DNA from: Prorocentrum cordatum
Taxonomy: Eukaryota; Sar; Dinophyceae; Prorocentrales; Prorocentraceae
DNA length: 64,000 nucleotides
Assembly: GCA_963575745.1 (NCBI GenBank)
Contig: CAUYUJ010018314.1
Location: 1-64,000 of the forward strand
Reading direction: 5' to 3'
Part shown: positions 1-13,000 of the stretch, one piece after another
Layout of the letters: each line of letters begins with the position of its first letter
Position numbering within the stretch: the first letter of the stretch is position 1
Program-made: the position numbers and the translations under genes
The notes under the pieces: generated by a model
Told to the model about the DNA's origin: nothing
The model's database searches: none
What the model saw: only the letters and a program-made list of their open reading frames with translations

Positions 1-945
1 AAAAAAACAATACACACAGACACACAGACACACAGACACACAGACACACAGACACACAGACACACAGACACACAGACACACAGACACACGGACACCCAGA
101 CACCCAGACACACAGACACACAGACACACAGACACACAGACACACAGACACACAGAGACACAGACACACTGACACACTGACACACAGAAACACAGACACA
201 GAGACACGCAGACACACAGACACACAGACACACTGACACACAGACACACAAGCACACAGACACACAGCAGCACAGACACACAGACACACAGAAAGACAGA
301 AAGACAGAAACACAGGCACACAGACACACAGACACACAGACACACAGAAACACTCACACACAGACACACAGACAGACAAACGGACAGACAGACATACCGA
401 GAGACAGACAGACACATAGACACACAGACACACGGACACACGGACACACGGACACACAGACAACCACACACACAGACAGACAGACACACGGCCATACAGA
501 CACAAAATACACACGGACACTCAGACACACAGTCACAGACACACAGACACACCGACACACAGACACACAGACACACAAACACACAGACACACAGACACAC
601 AGACACACAGACACAAAGACAAACAGACACACAGACACACAGACACACAGACACACAGACACACGGACACACAGACACACAGACACACAGACACGAAGAC
701 ACACAGACACACAGACATACAGACACACAAATACACAGACACACAGAGACACAGACACTCAAGCACACAGAAACACAGAGCACCAGAATCACAGACACAC
801 TGACACACAGACACACAAGACACACGGACACACAGACACGCGGACACACAGACACGCAGACACGCAGACACAACAACACACAGACACGCAGACACAAGGA
901 CACACAGACACGCAGGCAAAAATAAAGGGGCCCCAGGACACACAA
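1..945. repeat. (CAGACACA)n microsatellite array
   Basis: Nearly the whole segment is an 8-bp unit, CAGACACA, with scattered substitutions. Open frames on the minus strand give only Cys/Val/Ser/Leu-rich translations of the repeat and are not genes. The same unit family returns at 26.17-27.27 kb in the same orientation. Confidence 0.97.
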
Positions 946-1085
946 ATGAATACACACAAATAAAACAAATCCCCATATGTTCCCATATTTTCTGTGCTTT
1001 TTGTCTTCCCTCCCACTCCCCATATTTTCCCATATATTCTAGCGAAGCGACGATTAATTGCGTCTGTGCTTTTTTCCTCCTGACC
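946..1085. other. short unique AT-richer spacer
   Basis: About 140 bp without octamer structure separates two parts of the octamer array. It contains several CCCATAT-type words and T-rich stretches. I see no gene or RNA in it. Confidence 0.6.
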
Positions 1086-1293
1086 ATAGACACACAGGCA
1101 CACAGACACACAAACACCCAGACAGACAGACACACAGACACACACACACACACACACAAACAGATACACAGACACACTGACACACTGACACACAGACACA
1201 CAGACGCAAAAACACAGACACACAGACACACAGACACACAGACACATAGACACATAGAGACATAGACACACAGACACACAGACAGGCACACAG
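1086..1293. repeat. (CAGACACA)n / (CA)n microsatellite, second block
   Basis: The octamer array resumes and includes a short pure CA run near 1140-1157. It ends abruptly at about 1293, where GC-rich DNA belonging to the large transposon or its 3' flank begins. Confidence 0.93.
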
Positions 1294-1778
1294 AGCCCCC
1301 CCACCCACCACACCCCCTTCCGGCGCTCCGGAGGGGAAAGGCACCGCACCATTTCGGGGCCGGCCGCCCCTCCACTTCAACCACTCCGCCCTCGCGAACT
1401 CCGACAACCACGCCGACGGATCCAACTCATTTCCCGGCATACCCGAGACCCTCCCCAGGCCCCTCCAATCATCGATCCCTTCGGAACCATCCACCACTTG
1501 ATCGGCGCCACCGCTACAAAGAGTTCCAGCCCTTCATCCACGCGCACCCCCCTCCTCGCTGGCGCTCCGGAGGGGGGAGGCACCGCCCCACTACGGGGCC
1601 AGCCCTCCCTCCGCTCCAGCCACTTCGCCCTCACGGAGCGCCAGCGGAGAGAAAAGACTTGAGGGGGGAGGAGCCGAACCTCGCAGCACAGCCTTGCCCT
1701 AGTTTACCCGCTCCCCCACCCCGTCTTGCTTCCCCTCTCTCCCCCCCTCAACACCCAGCCCCAACCGCACCCCCCGCC
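1294..1778 (-). other. 3' flank of the giant Helentron, with duplicated segment and hairpins
   Basis: This is the region downstream of the stop codon of the minus-strand transposon gene. A segment of about 75 bp at 1319-1392 is repeated at 1560-1634 (CGCTCCGGAGG...CGGGGCC), and a phrase near 1418 (ACGGATCCAACTCATT) recurs near 1812 inside the C-terminal coding region. Two strong hairpins are present, at 1314-1336 (9-bp stem with a one-base bulge, 4-nt loop) and 1547-1577 (9-bp perfect stem). One could be the 3' terminal hairpin that Helitrons carry, but I cannot fix the terminus. Confidence 0.45.
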
Positions 1779-4700
1779 CTATCGACCCGCATGCCAGGCG
1801 GACCCCGCAGACGGATCCAGCTCATTCCCCTGCATATCCACGCACCTCCCTCGGGCCCCCTCCGAGACCCGCTGCGACGCGCGCGTCGCATCCCCCAAAT
1901 CGCGGCTGCGCTGGAACGCAGCCAAGTTCTCGATCCTTCCCGCGCCGAAACCTGTCACCACTCGCGCGGCGCCGCCGCCACTCGACGGCCCAGACGGCTC
2001 CGCGCGCCTCGGGCGCACCAGCACCCCCCCCCGTATATACGCGCCCTCGCCCGCGGCAGCCCCCTCGTCGACCGCGACAGGGCCGGGCGCAGCTCGCGCC
2101 GCCAAACGCGCCGAGCTCCTCCGCGGGACCTCCGCCTCTGACCGAGGCTCCACCTTTCGCTTCCCCGACGCTGAAGCCCGCACCGTCTCCACCGCTGCCG
2201 CATCTTTCCCCCCCGCGACACTCGCGCACGCCACATCGCCACCTAGACCCCCGCCGCCCGCGCGCGCCCCCCCGGACCCTCGAGCACCTCGGACGCGCCC
2301 TGGCCCAGCGACGTCGCGCTCCCCGCCGACATCCCTGACTCCAGCCGCGCCCGCCGCGCCGCCCGCCGCCCCTGCATCCGGGCGAGGCGTCGCCGTCTTT
2401 TCCCGTGCGCGCCGCGCGGCGGAACGCGGAGCGGCGCCACCCGGCGAGCCAGAGACCCCCCCCTCTCTCGGAGACACCGCCCCCCCGCCAACCCCAGCGG
2501 TCAAGTCGCGGACGCCTGCCGCGCCCCTTGACTCGGCTGCGCCCAAAGCCGCGCCCTTCGTCGTAACCGCTAGCCGCCCAGCGGTACCATCACCATCGAC
2601 GGCGCGCCCCTCCCCTGACTCGGAAACCGCAAACTTCCTCGGCAGGCGCCTGCTCGCGGAACGCGGCTCGGCGGCGGCAACCGAGACAACGCCCCCCCTG
2701 CGTCCTCCACGGCCTGGCCCTGCACCAACTCCACCGCCGGACGTAGGCTCACCCCCCGACCCGACAGAGGCCGAAGCCCCGGCCCGATCGCCAGCGACGC
2801 CGCGCGCGCGCCCGATCCCTCGGGCCGCCGACGGCCCACTCCCCCCCTCGCGCTCCGTCGCTCCGTCGGCGTCACCGCTAACAGCCCCACCCCCGCCCCA
2901 TCCGCCGCCACCAGACGCACTCGCATCACCGCCCCCCGGCCCACTCCCGCCACTGCCCTGCCCCTCACGCGCTGCGCCCACCTCTGTCGCATCTGCGCCC
3001 GCGCCCTGCCCCTGACCGCGGCCCAGGCGGCAATACACTGCCATGTACGCCTCCTTCTGCTTGATGTGCGCCGGCTCGTCTCGGATCAAGCGCGGTGGCT
3101 GGTCGTCGTCAAACATGAAGTACCTCCCATCATGAACGCGGCACAGAGTCGTGTAATGGCCGCTATAAATTGACCGCCCATTGTGGTAAACCACACCGAC
3201 CAACTGCATCTGGGGAAGCCCTGGCAGCCTCAGGTGCTCTTCCACCCACACTGCCTCCCGCGCCTCGGTGCCCCTCCTCAATTGAACCACCAGAACTCGT
3301 GGCACACCAGTGGCTCTCGTCTGCCTCACGTGCTTAACCCGGTCGTGCTCGTCGCGGCAACACCCCGGGCAGCTCTTCTCGATTTCTTCAGGAGCACAGA
3401 AATCGCAGTACAACTCCTGCAGCATCAAGGGCCCACCTGGACGTCCATGAACACGCAGCTTCAGTACATCCTCAGCCTCGTACGCGACAGTCTCGTAATT
3501 GCACACGTCACACTTCTCCCGCTTCTCCAGGACGAACCCGAAGATCTGATCAACGCACGTCACCCGCAGATTCAGCGCCCGGATACTACCGAGGTCCCGC
3601 TGCGCAAACCGACCTGCCAACATCTCTGCGTCACGCGCAGCCACCATCAGCTTACCCCAATACGCAAACACATCCTGCTGCTGCCACGGGTCGTTGAACT
3701 CACTCGGCCGCCCCATCACATCGTCGTCGCAGTCAACGCTCGTACGCCGCAGCACACTCACAGGTCCCTGCTGCCAGCGTCGCGAGCACAACTGGTTGTA
3801 CGTCTCCCACATCCCGCACACGCAACAACGCCCCGTGCCCCGGTCCTCGCACTGCTGCTCTGAATGCCATCGAAGCCACTCCAAGACGGCAGGCGTCCGC
3901 AACATCAGCTGCGTCACACTGACCACGTAGCAGGTGTGCCATGGCCGCGGCATCCCTCGGACGGGCACGCACCGCACGCTGTCCCACGAAGCCGCGCGAA
4001 TGCCAGCCACGTTCGGAACATCCATGTCTGCCGGGCACGGTGGCGGCCGAGGCGGGCAGGGGCTCGGCGGCGGCGGAACCGGGCGCCCCAAAGCAAACAA
4101 ACTCTGTGGCCCGAACGCTGCGGATATCGCTTGTTCCCGACGGCGCTGTCGGCGGCCGGCAGCCCGCTGCTGCGCCCGCAAGTACGCCTCTCGATCTCGT
4201 TCCTGCGCCTGCTGCCGGGCCAGCGCCGCGGACTCTCGACCACGCTGTAACCGACTCTGAACCTCCACACCCTCCAGTCTCTGTGACTGATCGCGCGTCG
4301 CCTGCAGCACGACTCTCGCGCGCTGCGCCACGGCCCTCATCTTCTGCTCCCGAGATCCAAAGCACGCGTGGGCACGCACATACCCGAACAGCCCATAGTG
4401 GTCGGACATGTGGAACTCGGAACCCTCGAAGAACACCTTCCCTTTCCCTACCAAGTGCACCTCGGACCAGAGGTCCGCTCCGAAGAGCACCCGGTCACGT
4501 CTCTGGCCAACAGCCCCCCTCTCGCCGAGACCCGAATAGAACTTATTGCCGGGGCAACCCCAGGATCGGCCCTCATACCATGCGTCCCTCAGACGCAACT
4601 GCTCCACGGCTGCCTGCATCTGCGCATCCGTGCTGTTCATGTCGCCCACGATGAGCAGCCGATGGCATTCGTCACCGCACTTCGCCACAATCTTCCCAAG

Positions 4701-7700
4701 TATCGCACGACGCCGTTCCCATGACGCGTCCGTGGGCAGGTGCACCGCCGCCACGTGCACATGCCCATCGCCGCCGGCGCCGCCGTCTCCGGGCACCTGG
4801 ACACGGCACAGCACGACCGGATCCTGCCCTGGCACAGCCACAGATTCCGCCCGCAGACCGTGCCTGACGTACAGATGCACATACCCCCTGGACTCCTGCG
4901 CCTGCGCAACGCCCGCCAATTGAAACTCCCCTGACAGCTCCTCGTACGCGCCCCCGCCCTCGCACTCCTGCAAGGCAACGACGTCACACCCGCGCGCCTG
5001 CCTCCAACGGAGCACCTCGCCAAGAAGCGCGGCGCGCTGATCCCGCGCGGTCCAGGAATGCGGGGCCACGGCAGCGCGATGCCCACCAGCAATGTTCCAC
5101 GTCGCAAACGACAACGTCGACGCGCCCTCAAGGCCGTCTCCCTCGCCTGCCTCGTCCGCGGCCCTCCTCACCACACCCGCCATCGCCCGACCCGCGCCCG
5201 CCGCACTGGGCCCGGACACATCCGCGCGCGGGACGACGCCGAAGAGGTCCAGAGCGTCACGGCACTCCTGGTCCGAGAGCAACAACTCCATGACATCCCG
5301 CGCACCCCGCGCGCCGACACCCGCGCGAAAAGACGCGAACGCGCCCCGCAACGCACGACACACGTCTGGCACGAACGACTCCGCCGACGCATCCAGCACC
5401 CCGGCCCCGGCCCCGCGACCAACGTGGCCCAGCAGGAGCCCGAGTGCGCCGGCGATCCTCTGCGAAGGCACCCGAACGTGCGGCGCCTCCCCAAACTCTA
5501 CCACTGGTGGCGGGCGCCGCCCATCACTGGCCTGTATCGGCCGCAGCAGCGCGTCGATATTCCGAGCGATTCGCCCTGCAACCGCCTCCCTGCGGCCTCG
5601 ATCGTACACGCGCACGGTCAGAGACTCGGCACGCCCGAGCGCCTCCCCCGCCCGACCAGCCTGGACGCGCACAAAGATCCAATCCTGGGGAACGCCAGAC
5701 ACGCTCAGAGCGTCCACGGCAGCAACCATCAGCAACTCCTTCTTATCGCTGACGCAGCTCGCGTCCCAAACGCTCGTCCAGTTGTGCGCCACCCGAGCAA
5801 AATGCTCTGGGTTCTCCTCCGCGCCGACGTGCTCGCCCACCTTTGCCGAGGCCACAGTCATCGACAGGTCTAACCCTGAGCACAGCTGTCGCGCCACCTT
5901 CAGGAAGAACTCCAACGCCTGACGCTCCAGTCTGCCCTCCGCCAGAGCGCTCTCCGACCGCACGTTCACGACCCACTTGTCCATCCGCAGCGCGCAGCCC
6001 CCGCGAACATCCCCGAACGCATCCTTCATCTTCCTGGCCGCCTTATCCAAGCTCCCATGCAGTCTCGGCGGCACCAGCGCACCCATGGCCTCCTTCACAG
6101 CGCTCATGTGCAGCGGGCCCAGGCTCGGTTCCACGACATCGAACACGCGACCATCCCACCGCCCACACGCCACCCACCGATCCACCATCATGTCAGCGAC
6201 ACGGCCCAACAACTCCACTCCGTCGTCGTCCGGGCGCTCCCGGGACAGCCGCGCAGCGGCAGCCCTCAAACGCCCCCGCAACTCTTCCACCGTGTCAACA
6301 CCATAGAAATCCTCTGCATCCCCACCCGCCAGCTCCCGCGCGGCCTCACGTTCCTCCAACGTCACACCGCGCACCCTCTTCCGGTCCAGGAGCCTGTCAG
6401 CCACGGCGGTCAGACGCCGCCGCGCGACGTCATCACCCCCCGCCTCGGCATCGACAGCCTCAGCCAACGCGGACACGCACGGCGCGCCGTCCTCACCCCA
6501 GAGCCAAGTGTCATCATCCACCACTCTGTTCAGACCTCTGAGCCTCTCCGCCTGCGCCGCACGGACGGTCTCGAGACGGCCCAACAATCTCCCCGCCGCA
6601 CACCTCTCCTCTGCAGTCCACAAATCCGCCTCGCAGTACCCATACTTCCGCAACGTTGACGAAGCGCGCGCCTCCAACCGCAGCTCGAACCGACGGCGCT
6701 CCCGGAACGCCGTCGTGTGCCTGGCCCGCATGAAGTCCGCGTACTCCGGCAAGTCTTCCTCGAACACCAAGTCCCACGGATGCCTGACGCGCGTCGTTGC
6801 GACGAACCCGATCCCAGCGACGGCCGCGGTCTTCGCCGACATGTGCACGCGGACTTTCGCCAACGTCATCCCCTGCGCCTTCCAGTGCGTCAAAGCCCAC
6901 GCCAGCTGCAGCGGGTAGTTCTCGCGCGCGAGGCCGTCCTCCGTCGTGGACGATACAGTCTGCCTCCAGATGGGCACCCAGTTCTTGCGCACAGGATCGT
7001 TCTTGAAGAAAGACCGCGGCTCGCCATTCTCGTCTTTTCCCAGATCGACGTCGTCGAACTCGACAAAAACACAAATGGGCGCCTGCAAGTCCGGGCGCGC
7101 ACTGTTGTGCGGGTCCGCCCCGTCCGGCCACATGTACCCGCGCAGCGTGCCCATCGCCCCGTTCATCAACCCCGCCTCGACCCACAAGTTCTGCGTCAGC
7201 AGCACGCGCGCCCCTTCACACATGTGAAGCTCGTTCTCGATCCCTCGGAAATCGTCGGCCGCCATCTCTTCCGGCCGAGATTTACTTTTATCCTTCCAAT
7301 TGTGATAGGCGCGCAGAGACGCAATGGGCTTGCCACTGGCAGCCGCCACCTGGTACAGCCTCTCCAGGTTCACCCTATCCGCGCCGCAGGCACCCGACGC
7401 CCGATCCTTCCTGCCATCCATCAGCAGCGGCGCCGTCTCGAACGCTGCGAGCTCCTCCCTGCCCTCCTTCGTCATCTGCAGCACCGACCTGTTCCGGCGC
7501 CTCAACCACGCATGATCCGACTGGTCCCACGTGCACTGCGCCATTCCTTTGGTCACCTCCAGAAAACGATCGGCATCCCGCCGGTACTCCGCCTGCCGCT
7601 CGGCGGACAGACCCTCCTTCTTCCCACTCCATCTGTGCACGCGCCGTAGCACGGCGACGTCCTGGAACGTATTGCGCACAAACTGGCCCGTGGCCACCAA

Positions 7701-10026
7701 CTTCTCCGTGCTCCACGCATCGTCTGGAGTGCGCTCCGCCCCCCTCGGCTTATTTTTCCCATGCCCCTCATACTTGCCCATTCGATACAACGGATCGTCG
7801 CCGATGGGCGGCGCCTGCTGCGGATCTCCTGCCAGCACGACATCCTTCCCGCCGAGATACACTGGCTCGTCCTCCTCCATCTTCCTCCCCTTTCCTCCTT
7901 GTCCGCCTCCTCCGCGTGCCGCAAACTTCGCATCCGTGCCCAGAGTGTCCTGCACCTTGTACTCGATCTTCCCCAACATCTGCCGCCCGATCATACTCAT
8001 CTCATCCAACACAAACAGCTTCGCCTGCCGCAACCGGTCCCGCGTCCGCAAGAAGCGTTCACCGCCCTTTTGCTTCCAAGGCCCGCAGTACCCCACCGGA
8101 ACACCGAAAGCCCTGTGCAGAGTAGTCGCCCCATACTTCAACTGGAACGAGGCGCACCCTGTCGGAGCAGCCAGCAAACAGCAATTCCGCACCTCCTCAT
8201 CAATCTCCGACTGAGAGCGCCTTCCCTCGCGCATCCCACCCCGGAGGCCCGGCACCCGATCCATTCTGGTCCGCGGAGCCGTCTGACGCGCCCTCTGTCG
8301 CCTCGCCGCCACAAAACTACGCACCGTGCGCGACTTCCCCGTGCCTGCCACGCCCGTGACCATCAGGCGGAGCGGGTCCTTCTCGGAGTGGCGTCCATCC
8401 ATAACGATGTCGTGGGCAAACTTCTGCCAGGGGTCCAGGTCTTCGCGCAAGACGACCTCGGCCCCGTCACCCACGTTGGCCTTGCCGTACCAGACATCGC
8501 GCAGCTCCTCGAGGCGCCGCTTCTCCCCTGTGGACACATTGCACGGTTCATCCAGCCAATTGAAATCCTTCGGGTTCACACGCACCCTCCCGCGAACGTC
8601 CTCCCGCGCCACATCCCCGACGCGCACGTCTGCCGCCTGCACCGCGGGGCCCGCCGCGCTAACACGCTCATCCGCTGGGCGGCGATCCCACTCGGACACC
8701 TCCCCCGCACCTGCGGCACCCTCCACACCCTCCCCTGGTCGCGGGTCGCGCAACACGATATCCCGAGGCTCCTCGTTGGGATCGTCCTCGGCGTTCTGCG
8801 CGAGTCTGTCCACCAGCTCCTCCACGTCCTCCCCCGACTCCGCCGCATCGCTCTCTCTGCCAGCGTCACCCTCCCTCGAGCCACCGTCGGAATACTGGCC
8901 CCCCACGTCGCCCGCGGCGTCGCCCGCCCCAGCGTCACGCCCCTGCTGCCGCGCCCGGTGCCGACGCACCATCTCGCGGCGCGTCCGCCTCAGCAGCTCG
9001 CGGTTGGTCCGCACCCCACCAGCCTCCAAGATTGCGCCCAGCACCTCCTTGTAGAACGGATTCGCGCGTTCGTACTGCTCCACGACCCACGCCGGCACCC
9101 ACTGTCGGAGCATCGGGTCCGTGAGCATCTCCATCAACATATCTCCCCAGAACCGATCCTCCCTGCCCCTCCAAGCCGCCCCCCCCGACTTGAACCACAA
9201 ATCCTGCACTCCCAGGAACCGATCGCCCCCAGCATGGGGCACGAAATCCGTGGCCCCAATGCAGACTTCCGGCACAGGGCGGACGTCGCGCCGCATCTCT
9301 GCACCGATCATGGCTCTGCGGTCCGCCGTCGCCATGTGCCGCCAGTGCGCGATGACGTTCGCCCGCGCGTACGCCTCGTGGCAGGCGTGCTCCACGTTCG
9401 CACACTCCGCGCTATAGCCGGGCGTCACCTGCAGGCACACCGCAGGGTTCCCGCGCCTCAGCTTCCCTCGATACACGGCGTACTTCCAGTAAAACTCAAA
9501 GAGTGACACATCGCGCACCTCCTCCTCCGTGATGGACCCGTCTCCCCGGGCCCGCTGGCGCCGCACGAACTCCAGGCGCTTGTCGAACTTGTCCACTTTG
9601 CTATCCCAGTGAACCGGCTCATCCTCCGACTTGTCCCGCAGTGCGGACGCAGGCTTCAGGGCACGCGCGCCCGTCGTGTTCAGAGTCACGACGGGCATCA
9701 TGGACAAGACCATTGGCAAGCGCAACCCCAGCAGCGCCACTTCGTAACAATGGTAATCCCTCTCCCCGAGCATCCGAGCGAAGAACTTCTGGATCGAGCG
9801 TCGGAGGAAGTCGGTGCCCTCGCCGTCGGGAACGTACGCGCAGACCTCGTTGACGGCGTCGTCCAGCACCTCCTTGATCTTCCGCGAGCCCTTGGGCGCT
9901 TTCGTCGCATATTTCGTGACGTACTCCACGACGGCCCACAGGTTCAGGACAGGACGCCAATCGATGTTCCCCATATTGGCCAGGAGCACGTGCTCCTCGT
10001 AGCTGTTGCAGAGCCGGTCGTTCCTC
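1779..10026 (-). CDS. Helentron protein, part 4: Rep Y2 motif, Pif1 helicase, EEP endonuclease, USP peptidase
   Basis: The open frame reaches back to 10211, but residues before about 10026 are out of frame with the domain. Numbering from 10211, the Rep C-terminal part has the RND...NSY block and the two catalytic tyrosines Y97 and Y101 (EYVTKYATK, about 9890-9931). The SF1 Pif1-type helicase has Walker A GVAGTGKS (8332-8360), APTG motif Ia, Walker B LDEMSM (7990-8020), GDPQQAPPIG (7794-7840), motif V with AQGMTL (6842-6920) and motif VI with TTRVRH (6770-6812). About 600 unassigned residues follow. The EEP nuclease (about 5117-4330) keeps TWN, QE, GDMN and SDH. The USP domain (about 3956-3076) has the Cys box HTCY, a zinc-ribbon-like set of CxxC pairs and the His box SGHYTT...FDDD. 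A Gly/Ala/Arg/Pro-rich tail of about 430 residues looks disordered. The oxyanion Asn usual five residues before the USP cysteine is Arg here. Confidence 0.93.
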
Positions 10027-10035
10027 GGGAAACAC
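10020..10035 (-). other. frame break between HUH and Y2 motifs (CCC-G site)
   Basis: Read on the minus strand the sequence is TTTCCCGAGGAAC. The upstream frame reads F-P-E-E; the downstream frame reads F-P-R-N-D, and RND is the conserved Helitron block. One base too many after TTT explains the shift: an indel in CCC, or +1 slippage of a prolyl-tRNA from CCC to CCG. The catalytic His pair and the catalytic tyrosines therefore lie in different frames in this copy. Confidence 0.8.
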
Positions 10036-13000
10036 CGCCTGCCAGTGGCCCTCCCTGCGCCCCTTCTCCATCCGGAACGGTCTCGGCCCGACGCGGCCCC
10101 ACCTCTCTCGCGGAAAATCATACCGGCAGAACACGCACCCCTCCTTTCCGCGCGCACACGCATGTACCCCGAGCTTCGGCGGGCCCATGCCATGCTTCGT
10201 GTGGCGCGCAACCCTGTTCACCAGCGCGGACACCATTCTCCGAACCGGCTGCACGTCCAACGTCCCTGCTGCCTCGGACTGAAAGGCCTCGTCCAGAACC
10301 TTCCGCAAGTTCAAGCACTCCGGCGCAGACGCAGGCACGCTCCGGACCGCCCGGGCCTCCGACGTCTCAGCAGCAGCCTGGTCTTCCATCTCCACGTCAA
10401 CATCGAAGGCCCCAACCTCGTCGTCCCACGTGTATCTGCACGCGCCCGCGTCATCGTAGCAGGGGTTCCACTCCGAGACCACGTGCCCGAAGAACTCATA
10501 GAACCGCTTCTCCAGAACGCTCTGCAGCGAAACGTTCTCGTGTTCTGGCTTCAGCACGCCGAAATCAGCGCCAGCACCCGTCAAGCGCTGCAAGCGGACC
10601 CCCGCGGGACCAGGCCAACCCGCAACCGCGTCCTCTGCGCCGTCACCGCCCCCACCATCCTCCACAGGACTCTCTCCCAGCGCGTCCACAGGCGCGGAAA
10701 TCTCTCGGCCGACACGCTTGAACGCAACATCTCGGTCGCCTCCCCGACCGCGCGCACCCTCATCAACATCCACGATCACCAACCACCCGCGATCCACCAG
10801 CGCGTCAAGCAGCGCATCAGCCCTGCCCACGAACTCATCCTCATCGTCGTCGCACGCGCCATCCTCACTCCCAGACCCTGAAGCCGCCGTATCCTCACCC
10901 CCGCGACCCCTGGATGCACGCGCGCCTGGCCGGCCGGCAGCGGCGCGCAGCACCCGCTCCAGGACCGCGAGAGCAGCGGCGCGGCGCTTCTGCTCCTGCG
11001 GGGGCCAAGCCATCGGCCCCGCCTCCAGCGATGGCAAACACGCCGCCAAGTCGCTGGTCACGCTCGGCGGGAGCATGTCGCCCTCCCCGTCCACGTCCGC
11101 ACGCACCCGCGCAACCTCGGGCCCCGGCAACCCTACGCTGAACCCGTGGTAGTGCAGATTCCCTCCCGCGCCACACTCGGCCCTGGCCATGGCCATGTAC
11201 TTGAACTGCTCAGAGTGCGGCAGCACTGCGGGCATCACCATCCGCATGTTCAGCTCCACCCGCAGGGCCATCATGTACGCCACCAGGTCCGGGTTGTCCC
11301 GAGCGAACCGAAAGCGCTCCTCTCGCCCGTCACCCACCCAATCCCCGAGAGCGCGCTCCCCTGCCGCCCGCGCCCCCCGGCCTCCTCCCATGCGCTGAAT
11401 GTCAAACGCGGCATTGTAGAACGGATTCTGCGTCCACCAGATGGACGGGTGCCGGCCGAGCCCGACAACATCCGGCACGAGAGGCCGCCTGCGCTGAGTC
11501 CGACCGTTCCCCGCCGGCAAGTCCATCTCGCGCAGGAACCGCCTGCCGACATGCTCCGCGCCGTCCGCCAGAGGGCCCTCGACCCAGGGCGGGTGCCAGG
11601 ACAGGTGCTTCACGGTACTCTGCAACTTCTTGGACTCATAGGACCAATGCATCGTGGTCGAGGGCACGTCGCGCCCAACGTTCGCCAGCTGACCCACCAG
11701 GATCCGCACACGGTCCTCGCTCTCCAAGATCTGCCTGAGCCCACCCTTGGTCATCACACTCGGGCCCTGCACCGCGAGCCCCGCCCGCCTGTACATGGTC
11801 CGATACACGCCGAAGCCCTTCGCCCGTGCCTCGTTCAGGAGCAGCACGTTCACCATAGCCCACATCACGCGCTGCCCACGCGGACCACCAACGAACTGCC
11901 CGGTGCGGTAGCGCATCAGGTGCTGCACCCACTCCTGCACGGAGACCCGGCGAGGGCGGTCCTCGAAGAGGTCGCCGATGCCCATCGGGAACTCCAACGG
12001 GAACGCCCTCGCGAAGCGACCGACGGAGCGCGCCGGGATCGGGTCGTCACTCTGGCCGGGCCACCCGTAAATCATCCGCTCTCCCGTCCGCGCGACCACC
12101 TCGTCCTCGTCAAACTCCGGCAAATTCTCCTCCACGCACCCCGTATCCTTGTCCTGAGCAGCTCCCACGAACCTGCCGGCCATGGCCAACTCCAGCATCA
12201 CATCGTCCAGGACCGCCTCTGGAGTCACGCCCCCGCCCGGGTCAGAGAACGGCCCCCCGACCCGCGGCCCCATCCAGTGCACGAGGAAATCGACGCACAC
12301 GCACTCCACGGGCACCCGATCCCTCTGCACGGCCACCACTTTGCTCTCCCCCCGCGCCGCGTCCAGCAAGCGCCCGAAAAGGTCCTCCGTCGTCTCGTCA
12401 TCACCAAACTTCAGCCCCTCCAAATGACCCTCCGCCTCCGGCTGCAGCCCCGCCCACCATCGCTGCACAGCCCCGCCGTACCTGAACTGCGCCTTCTCGA
12501 GCCAAGCACTGAACACATCGTGATCGACGGCCATGGCCTCGTCTCCGTCCCCGACATCGAACTGGTCCTCATCTGCCTCCATCGCACCACCGTCGCCCGC
12601 GGCGTCCTGGCCGCCCTCGTCGCCACGCTGTGCGCCGTCGCCGTCGCGGACTCTCGCCCCTCGCTGAGCCTCATCACGCGGCCCCACGAAGTGCACGTCG
12701 AAACCCGCGGCAATGAACTGCCGCGGCGTGACGACGTCGACGCCACACGGAACAGTATCCCTGGCAATGGCCTCCGCCCGAGTCACCGGCCCCGGCCCCT
12801 CGGCTTCCCCCGCCTCGTCCCCCGACAGCACGGCGCCGTCGTCGCTCTCCTTTGGCGCATAGCACCGGATGATGTCGTCGTCGGGCAGCACATCAAACAA
12901 ACGCGGGTCGTAGTACTTGTGCATGGGCTCATTCGCAGTGCCGCCCAGGCGCCAGGGCCCGTACGTGCCGGCGAACGCGCACAGCGCCCGCAGCAGGTGC

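Noticed and set aside
354-1497. Cys/Val/Ser/Leu-rich minus-strand open frames at the left end
   Set aside because: They are direct translations of the CAGACACA octamer in several frames and have no independent coding evidence.
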